From the NCBI RefSeq assembly GCF_000283155.1, contig NW_004454207.1, positions 14,782,383-14,846,382 of the forward strand: 64,000 nucleotides of DNA, written 5' to 3'. The stretch is from Ceratotherium simum simum. Taxonomy: Eukaryota > Chordata > Mammalia > Perissodactyla > Rhinocerotidae. The notes below the pieces were generated by a model. It was given only the letters and a program-made list of their open reading frames with translations, searched no databases and was not told the origin of the DNA. Below are positions 21,555 to 34,365 of this stretch, piece after piece; the stretch's first letter is position 1, and each line of letters begins with the position of its first letter. Both the position numbers and the translations under genes were made by a program.

Positions 21555-23084
21555 GCAACTTCTCTTGTTCATTTCTTTTAACTCATGAAGCTGAGATAAG
21601 TTATATGAAGTCCACTTTTCTCACAAGGTAAGTTACTATTTGATAACTCTAACCATGATTTTTTCCCAACATGGTTTTAAAGCACTAGGAACTTATTAAT
21701 TCCATATTGTGAAGATAATTCATGTGCATGTTGATGTCCTCATTTAAATGTTTCACTTCATTTCTTCCAGTATGTAGAATTCAGAAAAAATAGGTTCTTT
21801 GGAAATAATTTCATGCCAGAAACCCACGTATAGTTATCCAAATGAACAAATACATTGGACAAAAAAAGTTAAAATAGGTGAGTTAAACCACTCTATAACA
21901 CATCTTAAGCACTTATTTTTTATAATGCTCAACGGCATCGTTTATTCAGACATTTTCACAATTTACAACTGGGTGCTTGGAGTTAAAAACTACATTGAGA
22001 TAATATCTTACTTTAATCCATTAATTTAATGATATTTTATTTGAATAAAAACATCTCCAAACTAAATGGTCAGGTCAGATCAGTTCCCAAACTGATGTTA
22101 AGATAATAATATTAAAACAAAACATAGAAAATTAGGTAAAATAATCAAAAGGCTACACTTGTGATGTGGAAAATGGTAACATGTAATATGTCAGTCATGC
22201 TTATATTGTAGTGTTTCGAATATCATTGAATGAATATTTGTTAAGATAATATGTGACACATTCTGATACATTCTTTCTTTCCATAAACTAACGACACACG
22301 TTGTTGCAAAGACAACTAAAACTTTCCCTGAAATTCCCTTTCATGACACCAGATGGTGCTTCCAATTACGAATTGGTTCTAAATAAAGAATTCTTTGGAA
22401 ATGCTATAGAATAATAGCACTAAAATAAATTTTTAGATTACCAAACCATTACTCTCATCCCACCCCTACATTTAACAAATGAAGAAGTTCTAAAAAGTTA
22501 AATGGCAAGTGACATTACCAATATCCCTCAGGTTTTTAATGACAAATCTGGGAAGGACCCCAAGATCCTAATACTCAGTTGTTTGAACTACTTTTCATTA
22601 TTTTGTACTAAAAATCCTGTTTCTGCATTCGTAGTCACAAGGAACTGTTTCCACAATACGCAATAGAGAACTGCTCTATATAGGGGTGTGTGTGTCTAAT
22701 TATAAAAAAAAAAAAAATCTCGGGTCAGTTCCTTCTATTGTTATATCAACCTCATGTTAACCATTCAACAATATTTAAATACAAAGCCTATATCTTCTCA
22801 AAGGATTTCTTTACTAAGTTGTGGCACATGAACAGCTATATTTCCAGGTAACACTATTTTGTAGAAGTCTATTTACCAAAAGTATTTAGTTAGAATGTAT
22901 AAGTCATTTATTCCATGTTTACTGATAAATATATCATACTTCTAAAAATACTTTCATTAAGAACTTAGGAATTGTCATGCAAGGTTTGGATTATTCTGTA
23001 CACTACCCAAACTCTATGCTGTCTCAATGGACGCATCCAATAGGGATCTTACAGGAAATATTATGAAAGAAGGCATGATTCTTC
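21555..23084. other. Unassigned spacer
   Basis: No element recognised apart from a short TG run and A-run at about 22683-22716. A CTCF-like motif at 22345-22360 is discussed under findings. Confidence 0.4.
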
Positions 23085-23494
23085 CCCTGACGTCATTTTT
23101 GTTTGTTTGTTTTTTGTTTTCATTTATTTATTTTTTTAATTGAGGTAACTTTGGTTTATAACATTATATAGATTTCAGGTGTACATCATTATAATTTGAC
23201 TTCTCTATACACAACATCATGTTCACCACCAAATGTCTAGTTTCCATCTGTCACCTTACAAATGACCCCATTACCTCTTTTGCCCTCCTCCCATCCCCTC
23301 CCCTCTGATAACCACTAACCTATTCTCTGTGTTTACGTATTTGTTGTTGTTTTTAATCTTCCACATATGAGTGAAATCATACGGTATTTATCTTTCACCA
23401 TCTGACTTATTTCACTTAGCATAATACACTCAAGGTCCATCCATGTTGTGGCAAATGGTACTATTCCATCTTTTTTATGGCTGAGTAGTATTCC

Positions 23495-23496
<2 letters not shown>

Positions 23497-23533
<37 letters not shown>
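23497..23533. repeat. (GT)n microsatellite inside L1
   Basis: About 18 GT units sit exactly where equine-type L1 copies normally read 'attccattgtatatat..cacatcttcttt'. The repeat therefore grew from an L1 seed and is likely to be polymorphic in length. Confidence 0.95.
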
Positions 23534-23536
<3 letters not shown>

Positions 23537-23696
23537 CACACATCTTCTTTATCCATTCATCTGTTGATGGGCACTTAGGTTGTTTACATGTCTTGGCTAT
23601 TGTAAATAATGCTGCAATGAACATAGGGGTGCATATATCTTTTTGAATTAGTGTTTTCATATACCTAGGTAAATACCCAGATGTGGAATAGCTGGA

Positions 23697-24348
23697 TCAT
23701 ATGGTAGTTCTATTCTTAATTGTTTGGAGGAATCTCCATACTGTTTTCCATACTGGCTGAACCCAATTTACATTCCTACCAGCAGTGTATGAGGTTTCCC
23801 TTTTTTCTATATCCTCTCCAACATTTGTTATAGCCATTCTGATGGGTGTGAGGTGATACATAATTGTGGTTTTGATTTGCATTTCCCTAATAATTAGTGG
23901 TGTTGCAAATCTTTTCATGTGCCCATTAGCCATCTGTATATCTTCTTTGGAAAAATGTCTGTTCAGATCCTCTGCCCATTTTTTAATCAGTTGTTTTTTT
24001 CTTGTTGACTTGCATGAGTTCTTTGTATATTTTGCATATTCATCCCTTATTGGATGTATGAATTGCAAATATCTTCTCCCAATTGGTAGGTTGTCTTTTC
24101 ACTTTATTGATGGTTTTCTTTGCTGTGCAGAAGCTTTTTACCTTGATGTAATCCCACCTGTTTATTTTTTCTTTTGTCTCCTTTGCCCGAGGAGACATAT
24201 TCAAAAAGATACTGCTAAGACCGATGTCAAAGGGCATACTGCCTATGTTTTCTTCTAGAAATTTTATAGTTTCAGGTCTTACATTCAAGTCTTTAATCCA
24301 TTTTGAGTTAATTTTTGTGTATGGTGTAAGATAGTGGTCTAGTTTCAT
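23697..24348 (-). pseudogene. L1 ORF2p C-terminal remnant
   Basis: Two overlapping minus-strand frames (24348-24040 and 24068-23697) encode typical L1 ORF2 C-terminal sequence: a '[15 protein letters not shown]' stretch, '[11 protein letters not shown]', '[19 protein letters not shown]' and 'VWRFLQ'. The reading frame shifts between them. The region corresponds to the part of ORF2 downstream of the RT domain. Non-functional. Confidence 0.85.
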
Positions 24349-24381
24349 TCATTTGCATGTGGCTGCCCTGATATAATTTTT

Positions 24382-26234
24382 AAAGGTAAGAGACGTAGCC
24401 TTAACACACTAGCTCACCATTCTCCAATAATGGGGCTGTCTTACATGAATTTATCAATGCTTTTTTTATTTTCCATCTTCACTGCCTCTTGTAATATTGG
24501 AGAAAGTTCTCACTGCCATTTTTCAAAAAGATGATGGATCAGTCTGTTTTCTTCAGTCACAAGCCTTAGGAAGTGTCTGGCTAGCATAAGCAAAACTTTG
24601 AAAGGGTATGGGGGAGGGTAACAAGATCAATGAATAAAACCTCATGACATTATAAAGTACAGGTAGGGAGAGCCAGTTCCAAGGAGGGTGGTGAGAAGGA
24701 AATGGAAGATCTGGGTCTAGAAGGCAGCCAAAAACAGTGCAGTCCCTAATATAATCATAGGTTTGCAGTCTGGTACTTTGAAGTGTAAGAGCATGAGTGA
24801 ATTGAATTAAATTAGGAAGCATTGATACATATCCTTAATTAAAATCATGATATTCTTTGTTTATCTACTATTTATCAAGGCATTGTGAACTCCTTGTAGA
24901 TGTTTAATGATTTTCTGCAATTTACAAGATATTGTGTCTCTTTTTACTCATTTTATGGATGGATCCCTAAAATTTATTGCATATTGAACATTTAAGAAAA
25001 TCAGTACACGTGCATCGACATCTTTTCAAGGCAGGACACACATGTACTGCAATAACTCTTATGGATTGCCTATGACTGTGAGGTTAAATCGAAACACTTT
25101 TTTTGAAAATAACTCATTTGGCATCACATTAATAGTCATATTATAAAAAGGAAGACGTCCAAATAATTTTCAGAAAAGGGCATTCTTGTGTCATTAGGGA
25201 AGTGCTCTTTATAAGTGTCAAACCATTATATTTAGCAACTGTCACTAAGAAGGTAGCCATCTGTCACTATTTATTGTCAAAAGGAACATTCATTGACATT
25301 GCTTAAGTGAACTCTGTTAGCATTTTGTACTCTTCTTTCTTTATTATGTCTACAATTTTCCATTTGCATATAAGCCCACTGGCAAAGTGTAACATAGAAT
25401 TTCAGAGTTAGGTTTTATGTCAAGCACTATTTGGATTTCTTTTAAGGAAAAAAAGAAGCAAGAGCTCCAAAAAGTAATTTTTTCTCATCAGGAATATTGC
25501 CTAATTTACGACCATAGAATACCAGTAGATGACAAGTCAGTAAGTTTTACCATTTGCAGCTTCTAAATTCCATCACCAAATCTGAGAAAAGTCTGTGTGT
25601 ATTACTTCAGTAAATAGTGCCAGCAAGAAATATTCTATTTTAGAAATAATATTAGCAAGTAAAGAAAAAGGGGGAAGTATCATGTGGTTAGAAATACAAT
25701 CTTTAATATAAAAGAATTATTAAGATGGGTGAAATATTCAATTATTTCCTTTTAATTATAGGACTCAAAATAGTTCATTTCTTTACCTTGAGTACCTCTG
25801 TATTTTTTCATTTGGAAGTCATTTGCCTTTCATTCTATTCATCTTTTCCCAATTTTATACCCTTAAGATAAATTTTAGACATATAACAAATCGCCCGTTA
25901 AATAGTCGGCCTTGTCAAACTGATAGGCAGGAAGGGAAAAATTGCTCTCTTCTAAAGGTCCATTTACTTATTAATGACAGAGTAGGTTACTATATTTTCT
26001 GTGTATGAATTACTTCATCCAACATAGAGAGCCTGGCAGAGATAAGACCGATGAAAGCTGGGCTTTTGAAATGCCACTTTAAAAACCCTCTATGACTTAG
26101 ATTCCATTTGTTATAGAAATGGTTTTGAAATATATAACTTCTATTTTACAAAGAGCTTGAAGGGAGGCAAAACAGCAGATCCAGTAAGCACACTTCCTGC
26201 GATTATACATGGAACATTACTGGAAAACCTGTTC
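24382..26234. other. Unassigned spacer
   Basis: No confident repeat or exon. The 24540-24825 patch is less AT-rich and carries an 89-codon minus-strand frame without recognisable motifs; an old repeat is possible. Confidence 0.35.
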
Positions 26235-26412
26235 CATTATTTATTACCTGTGAGATTTTCGGCAAGACACTTCATCTTCCTGAACTTTAGTTTTCTTGTC
26301 TAAAAAAGGGGTTAAAAATAACTACTCCATAGTGTTATTTTGAGGATAAGCTACATAAAGTACTCAGAGTAGCTAGCACAAGTGGCATTACATAACTGGT
26401 AGCTAATAATGT
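26235..26412 (+). repeat. MIR SINE (sense)
   Basis: MIR order is visible: 'ttacctgtgagattttcggcaagacacttcatcttcc', 'gaactttagttttcttgtctaaaa', 'gttattttgaggataag', 'gtagctagcacaagtgg'. Diverged. Confidence 0.75.
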
Positions 26413-26442
26413 TATTATGATGATGATGATGATTATTATTAT
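26413..26442. repeat. (GAT)n trinucleotide tract
   Basis: 'gatgatgatgatgattattattat' immediately follows the MIR, which commonly seeds such repeats from its 3' end. Confidence 0.7.
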
Positions 26443-26924
26443 CACTAATGATACAAACATTGGGTGATGTTTATAAATTGCAGTCATCTAATGAACAATA
26501 TTGTATAAGCCAAGAATTAGTATATAGGCGTGTTCTCTTTGTTATGAAGCTTATCATTTTATGAATTACAAGAATTTTTGTATATTTGTCTTCATGCTTT
26601 GTAATTGATTTTATATTTGCACAACCATTTTTGCTAATGGATCCATTATCAAATATTTAGGGATCACTCACTATGTTTTTAACACTGCCCTCCTTGAGCA
26701 CAGGGCACATAACTTAACAAACCAACAATCACTGGTATGTCTTTTCCTGTTCAGTATATCAACATGATAAATGTCTTATACACACAAAAAAAAGACAATC
26801 AAGTGAAAAAAAAAAAACTAGCTAGATTATAAGTAGTCTCCCAGCGTGCACTACGAATCCTGACTAATCACTATATTCCAATGCAGACAAGATTACCTGA
26901 CTTTGTCATCTACCTGTTTATACC

Positions 26925-27255
26925 CCTTCAGTGTTTGTCACTGATTTTAAAAACAAGAGAAAAACCTTGAAGGCCACGACTCAACTTGTCTTCTCATTGA
27001 CAAAATGCCAGCCACATTGCCTTTCTTCCCATTCCTCAAAAATCGTCATGCTCCCTCCTGCCACAAGGATTTTCATGTACTGTTCCCTCTAACTGAAATG
27101 CTCTTCCAAGTTTCTCTTCATCTAGCTCACTCATATTCATCTTCTGATATTGACTTAGACATTACTTCCCCAGCAAAGCCATCACAGATAACCTATCATC
27201 TTCAACTCCAGAAACTTTCTCTCTCATAGCATCATGTTCTTTTCCTTCAGCAAAA
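26925..27255 (+). repeat. L2 LINE 3' region fragment
   Basis: The order 'catgctccctcctgccacaagg', 'tactgttccctctaactg', 'aaatgctcttcc', 'ccagcaaagccatcacag' follows the L2 3' region. The 74-codon frame inside is a chance frame. Confidence 0.65.
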
Positions 27256-27294
27256 AAAAAAGACATATAACAATTAGATTTCCATTAAATAATA

Positions 27295-27335
27295 TATGTG
27301 TGTGAACGTGTGTGTGTGTGTGTATATATATATAA
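27295..27335. repeat. (GT)n(AT)n microsatellite
   Basis: About ten GT units run into five AT units after an interrupted TG lead. Confidence 0.85.
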
Positions 27336-27454
27336 GTTTAAAAATTTCTAGATATCTAAATTTTTAGATAGGAGCTCTATATCTGGGACAGTATATGAAT
27401 TTGAATTGTTTAAGTATAATTAGCGTCTGTCCTGCTTTTGAAAACAAAATCTCT

Positions 27455-28000
27455 CTTTAAGGATACCTCTTACCACACCACCCAGTAATTCTACTCCTTG
27501 GTATCTACTTAGGGTAAATGAAAGTATATGTCCACACAAAAATTTCTACAATAATATTCACAGCAGCTTTATTCATAATGGTCCCAAATTGGGAACAACA
27601 TAAATGTCCATCAGCTGATGAATGGAAACAAAGGTGGTATATCCATATGACAGAACACTACTCAGCAATAAAAGGGAATGAAGTATTGATACAGGCAACA
27701 ATATGGATGAACCTCAAAAACATTATGTTAAGTGAAAAAAATCCAAACAAAAGAGACAACATATTGTAAGATTCCAATTATATGAAATGTCCAGAAAGGC
27801 AATTTTACAGAAACAGAAAGTAGATTAGCGGTTGCCTGGGGCTAGGGGTGATAATGAGGTTTAACTGTAAATGGGCATGAGGGATCTTATTGGAGAGATT
27901 AGAATGTTCTAAAACCAGTTTATGGTGATGGTTGCATCATTTTGTAACGTTACTAAAAATCACTGAATAGTTATAAAAATGAAAAGTTAAAGTTAGGGAA
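27455..28000 (+). mobile_element. Old L1M 3' end, sense
   Basis: It carries ORF2 C-terminal and 3'UTR landmarks: 'cagcagctttattcataatgg', 'atgtccatcagctgatgaatgg', 'cactactcagcaataaaa', 'gaaacagaaagtagattagcgg', 'tggtgatggttgcatc'. The 83-codon frame 27518-27769 translates the ORF2 C-terminus (FTAALFIMVPNWEQHKCPS). More diverged than the ERE-era L1 copies. Confidence 0.85.
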
Positions 28001-28009
28001 AAATAATGA

Positions 28010-30639
28010 GAGTAATGCAATGCATGCAAAGCATTTTGTACATCAGGCACAGAGTAAAAAGGTCAATAAACCTTAGCTAATGGTATTTTTTAAAAACAAT
28101 TCCACTGTTCATATGTGCATACCAGCTTTGCTACTAAATGTCAAGATCTGATGAAAATAAATGTTACCTCTTCAAAGCTGACTCTCTCCATTTAATTTCT
28201 CATTACAATTGTGTTTCTTACATACCATAGCTGTGGGAGATATAGAGAAGAATTAGCCATTATGATTGTCTTGAAGGAGAAAAGGTAAGACACGTACCCG
28301 TTTAACCATAATACAAAACAGTATATGATAGGGACCAGGAGAGTGGTTATGCTTTTAAATTTTTAAAAATTCTTAAGTGTACCAGTTAAGACTAAATTGG
28401 AGCAACATTGTATTTGAACTAAGCCCTCTAATACATACATACATATGTACATATGTTCATTCATTCATACATACACAACTCTGTTCACTCATTAACCATA
28501 TGCTTGCCACTCAATAAAATCTCTCATAATTATTAGTGGCTTAAATATCAATGTAGATAATTCTTTAATGACCATGGCTTCTCAGTTTCTGGACCTCCTT
28601 TCCTTCCAGGAGCTTCTCCTCAGCCAACCATTGCATGATCACACACTAACTTAGTCCTTAGCAATATGTGTTCGCTCACCCTTCAATAATATGAGTTTCA
28701 AGCATTTCACTCTCTGAAGATTACCCCCTTTAGTACCTTAACTTCAACAATTCTTTGACCTTACAAGGACCAACAATCTACCAATGCTACCAGGTTTGAT
28801 CCTACATGCTTCCCACTCCTCTAAATCCACTATAATATCCTTACTTTCCACCTTAGATTAGATTCCACAATACAACATTATGATAACTCTCTTACAAGCA
28901 CTCTCAATTAAATCCTCTGTGACTTTTTTTTTCAAATACACTTGCCTGAAATCTTGAGTTGTAACAGTTTCAGGTAGGACCTGAACTATGATGATGTTGG
29001 TAGGAGTTTGGAATAGACTGGAAGTAGTCACTAAAATAAGTAGAATTATGACAACACAATACCAGAAATATATCTAACTCAATTGCTATAGTGATTGAGA
29101 CATAGTATACAAACTGTGTCAGAAAACTCAAACAAGTGGAGAAGACCCAAATTTGCAAACTATTTTTGAATTTTCCATCTTGGTCAGTCTAAAAACTTTA
29201 ATAGTCTAGTATTTTAACAAATTAGAGCCAACTAAAAATTAAATTTGCCTTTATTTCTTTTAAGAAATAGCTTAGAAGTTATTTCTTTTAATGTTTCCTA
29301 ACTTGAGAAATATGAACACGTTCTGAAGAGACACCAAATCAAGGATAGGAATCCAAGGTTTAGTCTTAAATGTACACTGTTAAAGGACATAGTATTATAA
29401 CATGATCATTTTGATTTCTACTTGCTTCCCCCAGGGGTAAGAAAATACTGGTTTCAAGCTCTGATGTGTATTACTTAAAAGACTATCAGTACAGTTACCA
29501 TATAAGTATTTTGCTAAAATCTGAGAAGCTAGCTAAATACATTTGTTTCTTGACATCTAATATACAGCCAACAATGAGTTAGTTCCATCTGCTTTAGGCT
29601 TGTGTCACATAATAAATGTCATTCAGTGACAGCTTAATTCTGTTGTGCTGATTATCTCAAAGCTGAATTTTACGGCAATGCAGACTCACTCTCTCGTTTA
29701 CCTTTATATGCCTGATAGAATGTATAATTACAGTTGGGATTAGCCTAATCCATTCTCTACCTAATGAGCTGAACTAATATTAAACCCAAAGTGCAAAGAA
29801 ATTCAGCATATTTTAACTCTTCTTCGTTCTGGCATGATTTTATTTTTGCAGCTTCACTTAGCTTGATCCATTACCACCCTCCCTTTCATTCTGGCACACA
29901 GACTCTAAATTAATTCATTTCATAATCTCATGAGTTGAAGTCAATGGCATTTGACCTGGAAATAAAAATGTTATGATTACTAAACCATAAGAAGGCAACT
30001 GGTAATTTGAATTTCAGTATTTGCATTATAATGCACATGTAGAGAGAACATTTTGATAATAATAATTTATCTTTGGATGAAGTAGTTTCTCTAAAGGAGA
30101 TTGAATAAAAAAGTCTGAGATGGTTGAAACAGATTACCTTTATTTTGATATAAAAACTAATAACATGTTAATCTATGAATTCCACAGTAAAATTCATATA
30201 ATAAAGAATAAATAAATAATATACTTTAAGATGTATCTTTTTTTTTCTGTTCCATCCATCTCTTATGGTAAATGATTCTGATAGGTAAAAAGAAAATCAG
30301 AAATTGGTCACATAGAAAGCATTCAGGTTCTGGAAGTGAACCAAAGAATGTCTATTTAATGAACATATATAACGTGTAAAGTGATGATCTAAGCATGGCA
30401 TGAATTACACTAATACCTATAATATTTATTTCCAGTTTCAAATAAGTTTCGAGCTAGTTGTTCAGGTAAGATAATACAGAAAATTCAGGGTAATATAATG
30501 GAAGGTGCAGAGAACTCAAGCAGACAAAATAAAGAAAAACATATAATAAATGAATAATCAATACATTAGGTTAGATTTAAAGAAAAATTTAACTATATAG
30601 AAATAAATATCACTGTAGTTTCACTTCACGTAGTGATTG
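28010..30639. other. Long unassigned stretch
   Basis: About 2.6 kb in which I recognise only a short acat/catt tetranucleotide tract (28432-28476). The 28560-28930 part is C/T-rich on the plus strand and might be an old LINE fragment, but no landmark is secure. Confidence 0.4.
28432..28476. repeat. Short ACAT/CATT tetranucleotide tract
   Basis: Imperfect catacatacatacatatg..cattcattcatacatacac units. Confidence 0.65.
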
Positions 30640-31269
30640 AGTAGCTTCTTTCACAATCACCTTTCTGCAGAAAATCATTATAAACTCTGGTGGAAAAACT
30701 ACTTGAACACACTAAAGAATGGCCAAAATTAAACAAAAACTGGAGGAAAGAGAACGGTTTTGGGTAAAATTCCTGGGTAATAAAGCTTCTTGCTTGAGGG
30801 CACTCCCCAATTTTTGTGAGGCTGCTAGAACTAAAGGAGAACACTGCAGTGTTACTAGCTTTAGGAGTCAGAAGACAGAGGTTGAGCGCACCAGAACAGC
30901 TAGAAAGTGTTGGGGAAATCTGAAAGGAGGGAGACACAAAAGAGGGAGTCCCCAAATAGACATATAAATTCTGCCTATATTCTTGGATAGTCCCTGAATG
31001 TGGCATGAGGTAGGGAGCATACAATAGCTGAAGGGCTGAAAGAACTGAATAGTTTCAGCTGCTACCCATCATGGGGGTGGGGGTTAAGGGGTGTGGTATA
31101 GGCAAGTATAGAGTTGGGATTCAAGTGACTCAAATTAACTTCCAGCTTAGAACAATAATAAGAGAGAGATATCAGAATCCAGAATCTCTACAACATCTCA
31201 TCCACAATGTGCACTATATAATTAAATTTTGCTAATTATGTGTGGAAACCGAGAAATATGACTCAAGAG
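30640..31269 (+). repeat. Possible 5' part of ancient L1, uncertain
   Basis: This block directly precedes an ancient L1 in the same orientation and has the purine-rich, moderately G-rich texture of LINE 5' sequence (for example 'ggaaagtgttggggaaatctg' and a G-rich run at about 31073-31091). I cannot align it to a specific part of L1. The 132- and 82-codon frames on opposite strands have no recognisable domains. Confidence 0.3.
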
Positions 31270-33310
31270 AAAAAGTCCTAAATGTACCAAAAACCTACAG
31301 CTAACATTATACTTAATTAGGAAATATTGAATGTTTTTCCCCTAAGATTGAGAAGAAGGCCGAGTCTGCTCTTTATTCCATTTGTACTGAAGTAACTAGT
31401 TAGTGGAGGGAAAAAAAAAAAAAGAAATGGAAAGCATAAAGACCAGAAAAGAAGTAAAACGGTATTTATTCACAGATGACATCATTATTTATGGAGAAAA
31501 CCCTAAGGAATTCATTTAAAAACTACTGCAAAAAACAAGTGATTTTAACAAAGTCACAGGATACAGGATTGATATACAAATATTCTGTGTACTTTTATAC
31601 ACTAACAATGAAAAATGAAAAAAATACATTTACAATAACATGAAAACACTTAAAATACTGGTAAATGAATTTAATAAGAGACATTCGACATCTCAGTCAT
31701 GAAAACAACAAAATATGGAGGAGAAAAATTAATGAAGACTTGAATAAATGAAGAGAGATATCATGTCTATGGGATTAAAAGACAATGTTGTCAAGTTGTC
31801 AATTCTTCTCAAATTGATATATAAATTAAATTCAATCTGAATAATAATCCAAGCAGAGTATTTTCATATCAATTAATATGCTGAATCTAAAATGCATATG
31901 AAGATACAAAGGACTTAAACTTAGAAAACTATAACTACATTGGAGGACATATACTACCTGACTTCAAGACCCAATATAAAGTTATGGTAATCATTGCATA
32001 ATGATAGACAATAGTTTAATGCTATAGAACAGGGAGCGCAAAAGTAGACCTTCCCTTACAGATAATTGATAACTGACCAAGGTATGCACATGCGCACGGG
32101 TGTGTGTGTGCATGTGCACACGTATTAATGGGAAAAGGAAAGTCTTTCCAACAAATGGTACTGGAATAACTAGGAAATAGGAAAAAAATAAACCTTGACC
32201 CTTATCTCACAACCTCCACAAAATCAATATAAGATGGATCATAGGTCTAACTATAGAAAAACATACAAAACTTCATGAAGAAAACAGAAGAGAATATCTT
32301 AACTAACTTGGAGTAGGCAAAGCTTTCTTAGTCAAAACACAGAAAAAAAAATAACCATAATAAATTAAAAAATTATACTTTAGACTTCATCAAAATGAAA
32401 ACTTTTGCTCATCAAAAGACACAGTTAACAAAATTAATTGGTAAACCAGAGATCTGGAGAAATTATTTGCAAATTACATGTGAGAAAATATTGGTGTCAA
32501 GAACATATAAAGAATTCCTTAAACTCAACAATAAAAAGAAAATAATTGAGTAAAAATAGGCAAAAAATATTAAACAGGCACATCACAACGAGATATACAT
32601 GAATAATGGCTAAAATGAAAAAGACTGACATCACCAAATATTGGAGAGAACGTGGAGTAACTGAAGAAAATAAAATGCATTGCTTTTTGGTTTGTAAAAT
32701 AGCACAACCATTTTAAAAACTATGAGGAAGTTTCTAATAAAGTTAATCATACCTATATACTATGATGAAATAATTCAAAATCTAAATACTTCTCCAAAAT
32801 AAATTTTTAAAAATGTCCACTAAAAGATTTGTGCAAGAATGTTAGTAGCAGCTTTATTCATAATAGCCCAAAACTGGATGCAGCCCAAATGTCCATAAAA
32901 CAGGAGAATGGATAAACAAACTGTGGTGTATCGTATAAAGGTACACAGCAATAAAAAGGAATGAACTACCTACACACTCAACATCGTGAACACTACACTG
33001 AGCAAAAGAATCTGGACACAAAAAGTTATAGACCATGCGATTTTATTATATGAGGTTCTAGAACAGAAAAAACTAATCCATTGGGGAAAAAAATCAGAAA
33101 AGTGGTTGCTAGGGTTCTGAGGAGTTGACAGGGAAGGAGTAAGAAGAAAATTTGTGGGATGATGGAAATGTTGTACATCTTGATGGAAGTGTGTGTTTCG
33201 TGAGTGTATGCAATTATATGCATTTGTCAAAATTTATCAAAACTCACAGTGAAGATTTTTTACATTTCAGAGTAGTAAATTTCAACACATACACATACAA
33301 AAAGAATGAT
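31270..33310 (+). mobile_element. Ancient L1M, ORF2 RT to 3' end, sense
   Basis: Landmarks from RT motif C ('ttcacagatgacatcattatttatgg', FTDDIIIY) to the C-terminus ('gcagctttattcataatagccc', 'caaatgtccataaaacagg') and 3'UTR ('gtggttgctagggttctgagg', 'aaactcacagtg') appear in order. Many small indels and stops make it the most decayed sense L1 here. The frames on its minus strand are shadows. Confidence 0.8.
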
Positions 33311-33439
33311 AAAAATATTGAACTAAATTTGGGAATTGTGCTTTTCACAGTGGTGTGGGTTAGTAATTCTTTAACTAGATACGTATCTAGGCTTGAGAAA
33401 ATGGGTTAATTTCTGCATGTCACTCCATGAGATGGATCT

Positions 33440-34365
33440 ACCACAGTTAACTGAGCTATACTGTTTTTGATGGTCCAGTAAGTGGTTTTTATTATGAACA
33501 GTGCTGAAATGAACACCCATGTATAGAATCCTCTTCATGTTCACGTGCAATTTTTTCCAAAATATAGACAGAGATGGAATTTCTGTATCATTTCATTTTT
33601 AATATATTATGTCAAATTACATTTCAAATTGTTTGGACTTAACGTACATGCACGACAGGATTATAGGAGCACACCCTTTCCCCAGAGCCCTAATCAATAT
33701 ACATATATTCCAATTTCTGAATGATTGCCAATCTAATGGTTGAGAATTGCTACTCATCGTTACGTTTAATTTGCCCTTTTGTGATGACTAATAGGATTGA
33801 CCATCACTTCACTTGTTTATTTGTAACTAAAGTTTCCCTTTCTTCGATTCTCTTGTTCTTATTTTTTGTCTATATCTCCATTCACTTGTTTCTCTTTTCC
33901 CTTTTGATTTCTAATAATTCCTGAAATAATACAGAATCTAAATATATATATTTCCTCTCTTCCTATTGAATTATTCAATATCATTTAGATTTTTCTCTTT
34001 GCATATATATGGTTAATTTTAATGAACTCACATTTATCAATCTTTTTCTTCAACTTTTTTGCTGTTTGTATCTGCTTAAAAATACATTTTTATAACTTAA
34101 GATCATAAATATATTCACGTTTTTTATTAACCTCTGTGCTTCATTTTGCATTTATTTTTCTGAAGGGAAAAGTATCAAACATTTTTTTTTCACAACAGTC
34201 AAATGGCCTACACTCTGTGCAATAGCCTGTGCTTTCTCTCATAATTTGAAATGTCACTTTTTCTCATATAATAAATTTATTGTGTACATGGGTCTATTTC
34301 TGGACTCTATTTTGCTCCATTTATTACTTTGTCTAGTCCTATACCAGTACCACGCCAGAGCCTTC
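33440..34365 (-). mobile_element. Ancient L1M, antisense, first part
   Basis: The plus strand reads the complement of ORF2 C-terminal sequence: 'tattatgaacagtgctgaaatgaac', 'gatggaatttctgtatc', 'ggtctatttctggactct', 'cctataccagtaccac'. It continues at 34985 after an MLT1 insertion. The 67-codon frame 33721-33924 is antisense to L1. Confidence 0.75.

Larger units (their letters stand above)
23101..24365 (-). mobile_element. L1, antisense, 5'-truncated (ORF2 C-term + 3'UTR)
   Basis: The complement gives the L1 ORF2 C-terminal third and the 3' end ('..GATGTACACCTGAAATC..ACCAAAGTTACCTCAATT', then A-tail). A degenerate TSD is visible: ccctgacgtcattttt (23085-23100) and ccctgatataattttt (24366-24381), 13 of 16 matching. 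5' truncation leaves about 1.26 kb. A GT microsatellite has grown inside it. Confidence 0.9.

Noticed and set aside
21193..21588. A 131-codon plus-strand frame
   Set aside because: It is almost entirely a translation of an ERE SINE; similar frames recur at the other EREs (47834-48028, 56705-56899, 63544-63832).
23333..23660. Frames with Thr-His repeats
   Set aside because: They translate the (GT)n microsatellite in an L1.
30626..31024. 132-codon minus-strand and 82-codon plus-strand frames opposite each other
   Set aside because: No recognisable motif in either; they sit directly upstream of a sense ancient L1 and are most simply eroded repeat sequence.
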